From a virus: DNA of 27,978 nucleotides. The stretch lies in IMG/VR virus record IMGVR_UViG_3300020183_000365, positions 1 through 27,978 of that record. The stretch is one strand, 5' to 3'. Below are positions 18,802 through 26,619 of the stretch, one piece after another (the stretch's first letter is position 1; the number at the start of each line of letters is the position of its first letter). The notes beneath the pieces are model-generated. The model saw only the letters and a list, made by a program, of their open reading frames with translations, ran no database searches and was not told the origin of the DNA. The translations under genes and the position numbers were made by a program.

Positions 18802-21315
18802 ATGAAAAATACTTATTATCACCCTAGTTCTGTAACTACCGTAAATGGTAATCAATTGTATTCAAATATTAGTACAATTGGTTCACAAATCAAAGCAAAA
18901 ATATATGAGTACTTTACAGATAGTTCTGGTGCTGTAACATTTAATAAATCAAATGTTAATGGATATAAAAATTTAGTTGCTGATTATGCAAATTTTTCTG
19001 CATTAATTAAATCTTTATTTTTAGCTTCAAAGATAGATGACCCAATAAGGTCAATAATTGGAAATTATTACGTTTTTGATACAGATTTATTAAATAATAA
19101 AATAATTTATCTATTCAACTCAAACGAAGACCCAATTGATAAAAACTCTTATCCATTTCCGTTTAAAGATTTATTTTCTTTAGAAATTACAAAATTAGAA
19201 AGTACTAGTAAAGTATCAAAATTTGAAAACGTTAATATTTCAATTAATAATACAACTTTATATAATTTTATTTCCAAATATATTTTTGATGATATTGAAA
19301 ATGTTTATACTTTAAGTTTATTGACTCTTTTATTCAATTATGTTTTTAAAGATACAATAAACAAGTTATTACAAGATAGTGGTGAGTTTTATTATTGTAA
19401 ATATCAACAAGACAAGCATAGTGAAAAAAACATTTCTTCTAGGAATGGGGATTATTTATCTTATAACTTATCTTCTGAATACAACCAGTACATCCAAAAA
19501 TATGAAACTTATTTTTCTTCATCATTAAGAAGAGAAAGTGTAATTCCAAATTATTATATTACAGACTTATATTTAAATGACCAAAGCCAAAAAATAGCAG
19601 AAAAGGTTGTAACATTAAATGGATTAGTTGATGTTACAAAAGAAACTGTTTTGGGTGATAAATATTATATTGATTTAATCAGTAAACTATCTTCGTTAAC
19701 AGCAGAACAAATTACTTCATTACCAAATATAAGAAATATTTTGTTGGATGATGAATTAACAAATATAGAAAATGTAACATTATCCTCCGAGAATTTTCCA
19801 TACAACATAGATTTAAAGTTTAACAATTATTACGCAGATGGAATAATCCAAGCACTTGAAAATCATAAATTAAATATTTTAGCTACCAATAATTATTTAT
19901 CCCCTGCTACTCAAAAAACCAATTTTAATTTCTATGTTAGCTCAGATGAAATTATTAAACAGCCCACAACTGACCCTGACGCTTATATTGATTTAGATGG
20001 TTCGTTATATAACTTAATAATAAACAACAAAGTGTTCAATCGTGATATAGAAGGGGTTGAGTATGATTCAGTTCTAAAATTTGAAGAATCATATTCATTT
20101 TATCCAAATCCTAATTTAAACTTGTTTTTAACTGATAAGACAAGAAAAATTTATAACTCAAATAAAAGTTCATTTTCATTATTTGAATATTTAAAAATAA
20201 CTTCTGCACTTCATTCATCTATAGAATCAAGTTTAACGTTAGATACAATATTAAACAATAATTATATAAATTGTTCACCTATTGCTTTCCAAATTTCTAA
20301 AAAAGTTAATAACAATACAATACAAAATATATTCATTCCAAGAAATAGTAAAATTTCTGATATCTCATATATTGATACTCAAGTAATTTATGATAAAATT
20401 TATAGATACGATATTGATATTTTAAACTTAGTACAGCAAATAAATTATAGTTACAAATCATCTTATACGAATATTGAAGATTTGATTAATTCCGCTATTG
20501 GTGTTGAAGAAGTAAATATAGACTATTCAAATGTACAAGTACCAATTTCATTAACATGCACTACAACACAAAATTATTTCTTTTACAAGAATAATTTATT
20601 TACCGATAATGCTGTAGTAGTTGATGACCCTCCGACTCCAATTGACGTTAATATTGTACCCTATATTGGTTCTCCAAATAGATTGTTGTTCTTGTTTAAC
20701 ACACAAGATACAACAATTAAAAGTGCCCCAATTATTATTTCAGAGTCTGACAAACAATATTTTGTAAAAGTTAGGCATAAGCAAAGACCAGACAAAAAAG
20801 AAATTTTATTTCAAACTGTAACCGATATTTCATCTATTCAAGTATTTAAATCTTCTACCAGACCAAAATCATATAGGGATTTTTCTAATTCTTTAAATAA
20901 TATAATTTTACTAAATGGGAATACGTCTACTTCTATTGTTGAAACATTGGAACAAAATAAAAAATATTATTATACCTTTAGAAGTGTCGATGTACATGGT
21001 AATATTTCAAATCCAACTGATATATTTGAAGTTAAAATAATAAACAATGATGGTGCAATATATCCAATAATAGCTCCATATTATTTCGACCAAAATCAAA
21101 AAATAAATATGGAAAAATCATTTAAGAAATATTTAAGTATAGACCCTGCTATTATACAACAACAATTAACATTTGACGAAAGTGGAAATTCACAACTAGG
21201 AATTGATAATGGGTTTTGGGGTAATACTTTTAAAATCAGAGTTATTTCCAAAGAAAGTGGAAAAGCATTTGATATAAACTTAAACTTTACAAAAAAAATA
21301 ATTGAGACTATTTAA
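18802..21315 (+). CDS. Large virion protein with FN3-like C-terminal region
   Basis: An 837-residue protein. Residues 1-600 are Asn/Ser/Tyr/Ile-rich with no recognised motif. From about residue 605 (PPTPIDVNIVPYIG) to 755 there is a fibronectin-type-III-like pattern: SIQVFKSSTRPKSY, then LEQNKKYYYTFRSVDVHGN, ISNPTDIFEVKI. The last ~50 residues (FKIRVISKESGKAFDINLNF) look like a separate beta cap. FN3-like modules are common in tail proteins of phages and usually act as spacers or weak adhesion domains. The ATG at 18802 is 9 bases after the previous stop, preceded by a weak GAGA. It sits between structural genes, which supports a tail or baseplate role. The domain call is from pattern only. 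Confidence 0.85.
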   Translation: MKNTYYHPSSVTTVNGNQLYSNISTIGSQIKAKIYEYFTDSSGAVTFNKSNVNGYKNLVADYANFSALIKSLFLASKIDDPIRSIIGNYYVFDTDLLNNKIIYLFNSNEDPIDKNSYPFPFKDLFSLEITKLESTSKVSKFENVNISINNTTLYNFISKYIFDDIENVYTLSLLTLLFNYVFKDTINKLLQDSGEFYYCKYQQDKHSEKNISSRNGDYLSYNLSSEYNQYIQKYETYFSSSLRRESVIPNYYITDLYLNDQSQKIAEKVVTLNGLVDVTKETVLGDKYYIDLISKLSSLTAEQITSLPNIRNILLDDELTNIENVTLSSENFPYNIDLKFNNYYADGIIQALENHKLNILATNNYLSPATQKTNFNFYVSSDEIIKQPTTDPDAYIDLDGSLYNLIINNKVFNRDIEGVEYDSVLKFEESYSFYPNPNLNLFLTDKTRKIYNSNKSSFSLFEYLKITSALHSSIESSLTLDTILNNNYINCSPIAFQISKKVNNNTIQNIFIPRNSKISDISYIDTQVIYDKIYRYDIDILNLVQQINYSYKSSYTNIEDLINSAIGVEEVNIDYSNVQVPISLTCTTTQNYFFYKNNLFTDNAVVVDDPPTPIDVNIVPYIGSPNRLLFLFNTQDTTIKSAPIIISESDKQYFVKVRHKQRPDKKEILFQTVTDISSIQVFKSSTRPKSYRDFSNSLNNIILLNGNTSTSIVETLEQNKKYYYTFRSVDVHGNISNPTDIFEVKIINNDGAIYPIIAPYYFDQNQKINMEKSFKKYLSIDPAIIQQQLTFDESGNSQLGIDNGFWGNTFKIRVISKESGKAFDINLNFTKKIIETI

Positions 21316-21330
21316 TAAGAGGTTATAAAA

Positions 21331-22296
21331 ATGGCGTTTTTAGATAATTCTGGCGATATCATACTAGATGCAGTTCTTACTGATACTGGTAGACTACGCT
21401 TGGCAAGAGGCGATGGTTCATTTAAGATTACAAAGTTTGCTTTTGGCGATGATGAAGTAAACTATGGCCTTTATGACAAAACAAATGCTTCTGGTTCTGC
21501 TTACTACGATTTAGATATTCTTCAAATGCCTGTCTTTGAAGCATTCACTAACAATACCTCTGTCTTAAAATATCCTCTTCTATCAATATCTAAAACTAAT
21601 TTATTTTATTTGCCAATATTAAAATTAAACACTACAAAATTAAATAATAATAATGCAAATTTTGTTGGAGCAAATGTTATAAATGGCAATTTTGTTGTAA
21701 GATGCGATGATTCAAGCATAACACAAAGTTATGATCTACCCGCACTTCGGCGGGAGTTAAATGGTGTATTACCTTCTCAAAATGCTAATAATGGCATTAA
21801 ACTTGACCAAGGTATTGATTCAAACATTGGATTGACTCCTAATGATACTGGAAACGATTTAAAGTCAGCGGGTCTATATGAATCACAATATATGATAATG
21901 ATTGATAATAGATTAGCTTCTTTAGTTGCTGCAAGGGATGGTAATACGGCACTATCACCTTCATTTATCGATGATGATAATATAGCTACTTATTTTGTTT
22001 CTGAAGCTTCTAATGGCGGAGATTTTATAAGCTATATTATAACAAATTCTAATGGTGACAGTACTGACCAAGTATTTTTTGGGCCAACTGGTACAACCCT
22101 TAGCTTCTTGTTGAAAATTACTAATGCTCTCAAAACAGGAACAGAATTGTTTACCAAATTAGGTGGTGAAGACTCTTCTCCTCCTTCTGGGCAAGCTGAC
22201 ACATTCTATTACATTGACACAAACATCGTTGTTAGAGGCGTAACTACAGGTTCTTCACTAACAATACCCGTTAGATTTGTAAAATATAAACCATAA
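21331..22296 (+). CDS. Virion protein with N-terminal 'LTDTGR-LARGDGS' module
   Basis: A 321-residue protein. The N-terminal ~70 residues carry the module DIILDAVLTDTGRLRLARG, DGSFKITKFAFGDDEVNY, then YYDLDILQMPVFEAF. It aligns with the start of the protein at 15542, implying a shared fold or interface. The middle is Asn/Ser-rich. The C-terminus (SLTIPVRFVKYKP) looks like an edge beta-strand. No catalytic motif is apparent. The start is well supported by AAGAGG (21317-21322), eight bases upstream of the ATG. From memory, similar proteins accompany this type of structural cluster in environmental phage contigs. The exact role is unknown; I infer a tail or fibre-linked structural part. A GC-rich hairpin lies within the gene at 21739-21754. 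Confidence 0.88.
   Translation: MAFLDNSGDIILDAVLTDTGRLRLARGDGSFKITKFAFGDDEVNYGLYDKTNASGSAYYDLDILQMPVFEAFTNNTSVLKYPLLSISKTNLFYLPILKLNTTKLNNNNANFVGANVINGNFVVRCDDSSITQSYDLPALRRELNGVLPSQNANNGIKLDQGIDSNIGLTPNDTGNDLKSAGLYESQYMIMIDNRLASLVAARDGNTALSPSFIDDDNIATYFVSEASNGGDFISYIITNSNGDSTDQVFFGPTGTTLSFLLKITNALKTGTELFTKLGGEDSSPPSGQADTFYYIDTNIVVRGVTTGSSLTIPVRFVKYKP
21739..21754 (+). repeat. GC-only 5-bp hairpin inside AT-rich gene
   Basis: CCCGC (21739-21743) and GCGGG (21750-21754) are perfect reverse complements around the 6-base loop ACTTCG. An all-G/C stem is conspicuous in a roughly 30% GC genome. It falls within codons for LPALRREL and uses two successive CGG arginine codons, whereas arginine is nearly always AGA elsewhere in the window. 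No T-run follows, so a rho-independent terminator is not supported. It may be an RNA structure, a remnant of inserted sequence, or chance. Confidence 0.45.
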
Positions 22297-22311
22297 TTAA
22301 AGGTAACATAA

Positions 22312-23331
22312 ATGGCTACAACATTTAAAAATTTCACTTCAGCAGATATAGCAAATACTAGAACCCTTTTGCACGAAGCTATTCCTATAACTGGAACAAT
22401 AGTATCTGGTACATATAGTGATTTAAATATTCAAAATTATTCACATCAATTATTTCAATCCGTTTATGATTATCCTTATTTAAGTTCTTCTGCTAATCAT
22501 ATTTTTGACATTACTTTTGGTCATATTTCAAGTGGGTCTGCTTTAAGTCAAAGTAATTCTGTAGCTACAACCAAAAAAATTAATATCTATAATCAATTTG
22601 CTCAAATATTAGTTGGATATGATACTGGTAGTAATATAAAAAAATTTGACCAAGACGGAAACCATGGTACTGGTTCAATAATGAATGAACTTTTCTTTTT
22701 ATCTTTTGCTCGTTTGCTTGTAAAAGATGAGATAAAGAAAGGTTCTTTTCAAATTTCTGTTGGTACTGGTTCTGCTTATGCTTCTCCTTTCGCTGGTGGA
22801 GCATTAATAATACGTGATGCATCTGGTGTAACAGATTATAGAACAAATTCCCCAGCAGGAGATTATGGTCTTTTGTATACCAATTCTGCTGGTACAGGAG
22901 ATATAGTTGGACACGTTTATTACCAAGCTGGTGCGGTTGTGTTAACGGCATCTGTATTCCCATCTGCAACTGTTATGTCTGGTACTGCAACCTTGGATCA
23001 AACGTTAAGCGGCTCAACTATACAAACTATTGCAGACTCATTCAGAAATAGAATTCAAAATATTCAATTTAACAATACAACAGAATTAAATTCAACCATC
23101 TATTTCTGCCGTGCTTTTTCAAATGAATTTAATTATTCATCTAATCCAACCTACCTTAGTTCTAGCCAAATAGTTGTTAAAGAAGAAGCAACAGATCCAC
23201 CTGTAGCTTATATTACAACCGTAGGGCTTTACTCAGCAGATAATGAACTTTTGGCAGTTGCCAAAGTTTCAGAACCATTAAAGAAAACTGTTGATACTGA
23301 GCTTACAATTCGTACTAGATTAGATTACTAA
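22312..23331 (+). CDS. Virion protein, paralogue A with C-terminal 'VAKVSEPLKKT' module
   Basis: A 339-residue protein starting MATTFKNFTSADIANTRTLL. An AAAGGT at 22299-22304 supports the ATG. Three segments match the next gene's product: residues 141-150 (IKKGSFQISV), 194-214 (GTGDIVGHVYY then GAVVLTAS) and the C-terminus from ~266 (FSNEFNYSSNPTYL, ITTVGLYSADNELLAVAKVS, EPLKKTVDTELTIRTRLDY). The sequence is Ser/Thr/Gly/Tyr-rich and beta-like, typical of tail fibre or tail-tip proteins. No enzyme motif, signal peptide or membrane segment is visible. The neighbouring structural genes and tandem paralogy suggest a receptor-facing or fibre-attachment protein, but the precise role is inferred. 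Confidence 0.88.
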   Translation: MATTFKNFTSADIANTRTLLHEAIPITGTIVSGTYSDLNIQNYSHQLFQSVYDYPYLSSSANHIFDITFGHISSGSALSQSNSVATTKKINIYNQFAQILVGYDTGSNIKKFDQDGNHGTGSIMNELFFLSFARLLVKDEIKKGSFQISVGTGSAYASPFAGGALIIRDASGVTDYRTNSPAGDYGLLYTNSAGTGDIVGHVYYQAGAVVLTASVFPSATVMSGTATLDQTLSGSTIQTIADSFRNRIQNIQFNNTTELNSTIYFCRAFSNEFNYSSNPTYLSSSQIVVKEEATDPPVAYITTVGLYSADNELLAVAKVSEPLKKTVDTELTIRTRLDY

Positions 23332-23337
23332 TGTACT

Positions 23338-24507
23338 ATGTCAATAAAGAAGATTAATCAAAACGAATTATTTGTAAACCAAATCGAGTTTAATCCTAAA
23401 ACTAACTTCTTTATTTATGATGGTAAGACTCACTTAGATAAAAAAGTACAAGTATCTGGTGCTTTTACGGATAATGTCGGTAATATTCCTTTAGGTCACA
23501 TAAGTTTATATGAACTTAATGTTGATAGATCTTCTGGCTCTACTGGTTTGATTTATCCGTTTGTAACGAAAGAAGGTAGCTTAACAACTTTTAAAACAAT
23601 ATCTACCACCGCTTTTAATAGCGACTTTTCATATGGCGATGTTGTAACTGGCTCTTATCCTTTAAGTGCTTCAATTAGTAGAGATTTTTATACAATAAAC
23701 AGTCCAAGAACAAGAATAAACGCATTAACAAATACATTAAACTATTATTTATATTTAAGTAATCACTTTTCTTATTCTTCTTCATTAGGAGACAAATCAA
23801 CACAAGAACTAAATTTGATTAGTATTCCTTCAATATTTTATGGAAGTAAAATTAATAAAGGTACTGTTGATTTATCTTTTTATGTATCTGGTACATTAGT
23901 TGGACAGTTGCAAGATAAAAATAAGAATGGAGAACTAATACAAATTGGTCCATCTGGTTCTAATGGTTCTGGCTCTGTTGCTGGTGTTGTATTATACACA
24001 GAGGGTTTTATTCTCCTAACAGGAAGTTGGGGACTTTCACCAAAGGCGGATTATCTATCTGACCCATCAAACCTTGTAAGCGGTTCATGGACCGTTTTTG
24101 GTGCTGGAATGCAAGGAAGTGAAGTTTATAACTCTGGAAGTTTGCCATCTTCTAGTTTTGATATTACATTTAGTGGTGTGCATAAAGTCCCTGTAATGAC
24201 CTTTTTTGCACATGCTAAAAGAGGCGAACTTAATAATTCAAACAATCCAACCTTCATTGACTATCAGTATAACACGAATGCTCAAACTGGTAGTAATGTT
24301 TTCATAGAAAATAAGTTTAGATTACCAGCAAATGTTGTATCAAGCTCTTACAATGACCCAGAATCATATTTAGAAAAAACTACATTCATTACTAAAATCA
24401 ATATTTATGATGATTCTAAGAATTTAATAGGTGTCGCCAAATTAGCTAAACCAGTAAAAAAGACACAAGATAGAGATCTAACATTTAAGATAAAAATAGA
24501 TCTATAA
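23338..24507 (+). CDS. Virion protein, paralogue B with C-terminal 'VAKLAKPVKKT' module
   Basis: A 389-residue protein following paralogue A after 6 bases. It shares ordered segments with it: INKGTVDLSFYVSG (172-185), a Gly/Ser loop then SVAGVVLYTEGFILLTGSWG (213-232), ELNNSNNPTF (297-306), and the C-terminus ITKINIYDDSKNLIGVAKLA, KPVKKTQDRDLTFKIKIDL. The N-terminal ~150 residues differ from paralogue A, which suggests duplication followed by exchange or divergence of the N-terminal part. The beta-rich, Ser/Gly/Tyr-rich composition fits a tail fibre or tail-tip protein. The start at 23338 is preferred: an ATG at 23331, overlapping the previous stop, is out of frame and soon reaches a stop. 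This is the last structural gene before the DNA-metabolism cassette. Confidence 0.87.
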   Translation: MSIKKINQNELFVNQIEFNPKTNFFIYDGKTHLDKKVQVSGAFTDNVGNIPLGHISLYELNVDRSSGSTGLIYPFVTKEGSLTTFKTISTTAFNSDFSYGDVVTGSYPLSASISRDFYTINSPRTRINALTNTLNYYLYLSNHFSYSSSLGDKSTQELNLISIPSIFYGSKINKGTVDLSFYVSGTLVGQLQDKNKNGELIQIGPSGSNGSGSVAGVVLYTEGFILLTGSWGLSPKADYLSDPSNLVSGSWTVFGAGMQGSEVYNSGSLPSSSFDITFSGVHKVPVMTFFAHAKRGELNNSNNPTFIDYQYNTNAQTGSNVFIENKFRLPANVVSSSYNDPESYLEKTTFITKINIYDDSKNLIGVAKLAKPVKKTQDRDLTFKIKIDL

Positions 24508-24515
24508 AGGAATAA

Positions 24516-25058
24516 ATGACTACTAAAATTTATTATTTAGGCGTAGATATAAGTACGTCAAAAATTGGTATTGCTGTTATAGATTCTGACAAAAATATTG
24601 TTGTCAGCGAGGTAATCAAATTTAAAGACGGTAATTCACTTGAAGAAAAAGCACAATTGTTTGAAAATAAACTTTTAAAATTAAACAAGTATTATTTTAT
24701 TTCAGATGTGTTTATTGAAGAACCATTTGTTGCATTTGGAGGCGGGAAAACAACCGCACAAACAATGGCAAAACTTCAAAGATTCAATGGTATGTGTTCT
24801 TATACTGTATTCAAGGTATTTGAACATCAAGCAAATATGGTTAACGTCCGTTCAGCACGTTCAAAGCTTGGAATAAAAATACCTAAAGGTTTAAAAGAAA
24901 AAGAAGTTAAAAATACAATTATCGAATGGGTTTCTAATAAATTTGATACTTTTAAGTATGATATGACAGCACACGGAAATCCATTACCCGGCACAGATGA
25001 TAGAGCAGATGCAGTTGTTATAGCATTATATGGTGTTGAACATCTACTTAGTGTATGA
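24516..25058 (+). CDS. RuvC-like Holliday junction resolvase
   Basis: A 180-residue protein with the RNase H-like fold signature of RuvC-family resolvases. The first strand is YYLGVDISTSKIGIAVID, with catalytic Asp11. An acidic pair in VFIEEPF (Glu68/Glu69) follows. The C-terminal DDRADAVVIALYG supplies the D-x-x-D pair (Asp162 and Asp165). Cellular RuvC is about 170 residues, so the length fits. RuvC enzymes cut four-way DNA junctions symmetrically. In phages they resolve recombination and replication branches before packaging, a job T4 gives to endonuclease VII instead. An AAAGGA at 24506-24511 sets the start. The stop overlaps the next start as ATGA. A less likely alternative is another RNase H-like nuclease. 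Confidence 0.9.
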   Translation: MTTKIYYLGVDISTSKIGIAVIDSDKNIVVSEVIKFKDGNSLEEKAQLFENKLLKLNKYYFISDVFIEEPFVAFGGGKTTAQTMAKLQRFNGMCSYTVFKVFEHQANMVNVRSARSKLGIKIPKGLKEKEVKNTIIEWVSNKFDTFKYDMTAHGNPLPGTDDRADAVVIALYGVEHLLSV

Positions 25059-25699
25059 ACTTCAAACATATAAAGAAGAAACAAGAAAAGCTTATACTTG
25101 AACTTAAATATCATTATGCAGATTTAGATTATCATGAAGATGTTTTCAAAGATGCACAAGAAGAATTTAAAGAATCATTTTATGAACTTGCTCCAAAATT
25201 TGGTTTTAATGTAGAAAAACCAAAACCAGTAGAAATTTTGTTTAATACTGAGTTAAGCAGAACATCACCTTATGAATTCCAAGAAAGGGTCGAACAACAA
25301 TCTCAAGCAGTAAGCAATCAAATTTTAGAGTTTGAAAAAGAAGAACAAGACCCAGACATTCATAGCCTTTTTAGAAAAATAATTAAACTTACTCACCCAG
25401 ACACTTTTACAGAAGGTGAAACTGTTGAACAAAAACATAAAAAAACTCAAATGTTTTTAAAAGCGAAAAATGCCGCAGAAAATAAAAATTGGTATGAATT
25501 ATCGCAAATAGCTTTAGAATTGGGGATAGAGTTACCAGAGCCAACAAAAAAACATTTAAAATGGCTTGAGGCCGAAATAACAAGAATAAAAGAAAGAATT
25601 GCTCACATAACTTCAACATATGCTTGGCTTTGGTTTACAAGTGATGAGAACCGTGATAGTATAATGGAACAATATATACAACGAGTAAAATCAAAATGA
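25055..25699 (+). CDS. J-domain (HPD-motif) protein
   Basis: A 214-residue, highly charged and helical protein. Residues ~101-155 match a J domain: helix II HSLFRKIIKLT, the invariant HPD at 114-116, a short loop, then helix III KKTQMFLKAKNAAENKNW and YELSQIALELG. J domains stimulate the ATPase of Hsp70 (DnaK). The N-terminal 95 residues are coiled-coil-like (KKKQEKLILELKYHYADL), and residues 165-214 form a further helical region (LEAEITRIKERI) probably used for partner binding. No zinc-finger or Gly/Phe region of classical DnaJ is present. ATGA overlaps at both ends tie it to the resolvase and primase genes. It may recruit host DnaK to remodel replication or recombination complexes; that is inference. 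Confidence 0.82.
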   Translation: MNFKHIKKKQEKLILELKYHYADLDYHEDVFKDAQEEFKESFYELAPKFGFNVEKPKPVEILFNTELSRTSPYEFQERVEQQSQAVSNQILEFEKEEQDPDIHSLFRKIIKLTHPDTFTEGETVEQKHKKTQMFLKAKNAAENKNWYELSQIALELGIELPEPTKKHLKWLEAEITRIKERIAHITSTYAWLWFTSDENRDSIMEQYIQRVKSK

Positions 25700-26619
25700 A
25701 CAAAGTTGAAATTCTAAAAATTGCTTTTGGTGATTGCAAAAGACAAAAAGATGAACTTTTATTCTTTTGCCCATTTTGTAAACATCATAAAAATAAATTT
25801 TCAATTAACACAAATACGAACAAATATAAATGTTGGGTTTGTGATGTAAAAGGAAATAATATACGACGACTTATCAAAAAGTTTGTTTCTGCATCTATTC
25901 TTCTTGAATGGGATAGGCTTACTGGTCGTTTGAATATTACAGAACTTGATTCTATATTTGACGACAATACAAAGGTAGAAGAAACACTTATAGATTTACC
26001 AAAAGAATTTGTTTCTCTCGCAAATAAGAATCTTCCTAAAACATCACTTGCACCACTTCGATATCTTTATGACCGAGGGCTTACAAAGACTGATATATTA
26101 AAATGGAAAATGGGCTATTGTTCAAGCGGTCAATATGAAAACAGAGTAATTGTTCCTTCCTTTAGCTTGGATGGAAATTGCAATTATTATATTGCTCGCT
26201 CTATTGTTGATGCATGGCCCAAATACCTCAACCCAGAGGCTTCCAAGGACATTTGTTTTAATGAGTTATATCTTGATTGGGGTAAAGACGTAACGCTTGT
26301 AGAGGGCGTATTTGATGCGGTTAAATGCGATAATGCAATACCACTTCTTGGCTCAACATTAAATGAAAATTCTACCTTATTTAGAAAGATAGTTTTCAAC
26401 GATCCAACCCTATATATTGCCCTTGACCCAGATGCAGAAAAGAAAGCTCGTAGTCTTGTAGATAAGTTAATTGAATATGATTTAGAGATTTACAAGATTG
26501 ATGTAAGTGGTTATGATGATGTTGGAACTATGACAAAAGAAGAATTCAATAAAAGAAAATTGGAGGCATTACCAATAAACGATGATTGGATTCTTGAAAG
26601 TCAACTATTGGCGGTATAA
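25696..26619 (+). CDS. DnaG-type DNA primase with zinc finger and TOPRIM
   Basis: A 307-residue protein. The N-terminus holds a zinc ribbon, CPFC at 25-28 and CWVC at 46-49 (two CxxC pairs 17 residues apart), used by primases to recognise template. A region with RVIVPSFSLDG at 150-160 and YYIARSI resembles the RNA-polymerase domain of DnaG-like primases. The TOPRIM core is visible as VTLVEGVFDAVK (Glu203) and LYIALDPDAEKKA (Asp244 and Asp246), the metal-binding residues. It is shorter than cellular DnaG (~580) and lacks a helicase-binding C-terminal domain, closer to T4 gp61-like primases (~340). It would make RNA primers on the lagging strand; the partner helicase is not in this window. ATGA overlap upstream and TAATG overlap downstream. 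Confidence 0.92.
   Translation: MNKVEILKIAFGDCKRQKDELLFFCPFCKHHKNKFSINTNTNKYKCWVCDVKGNNIRRLIKKFVSASILLEWDRLTGRLNITELDSIFDDNTKVEETLIDLPKEFVSLANKNLPKTSLAPLRYLYDRGLTKTDILKWKMGYCSSGQYENRVIVPSFSLDGNCNYYIARSIVDAWPKYLNPEASKDICFNELYLDWGKDVTLVEGVFDAVKCDNAIPLLGSTLNENSTLFRKIVFNDPTLYIALDPDAEKKARSLVDKLIEYDLEIYKIDVSGYDDVGTMTKEEFNKRKLEALPINDDWILESQLLAV

Noticed and set aside
22580-22969. Minus-strand open frame of 129 codons, and other antisense frames across the window
   Set aside because: They lie wholly within well-supported plus-strand genes, have low-complexity His/Gln/Leu- or Phe-rich translations, no ribosome-binding sites and no recognisable motifs.
23331-23357. ATG overlapping the stop at 23331
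   Set aside because: It is out of frame with the real gene and reaches a TAA after a few codons. The ATG at 23338 opens the full 389-codon frame.
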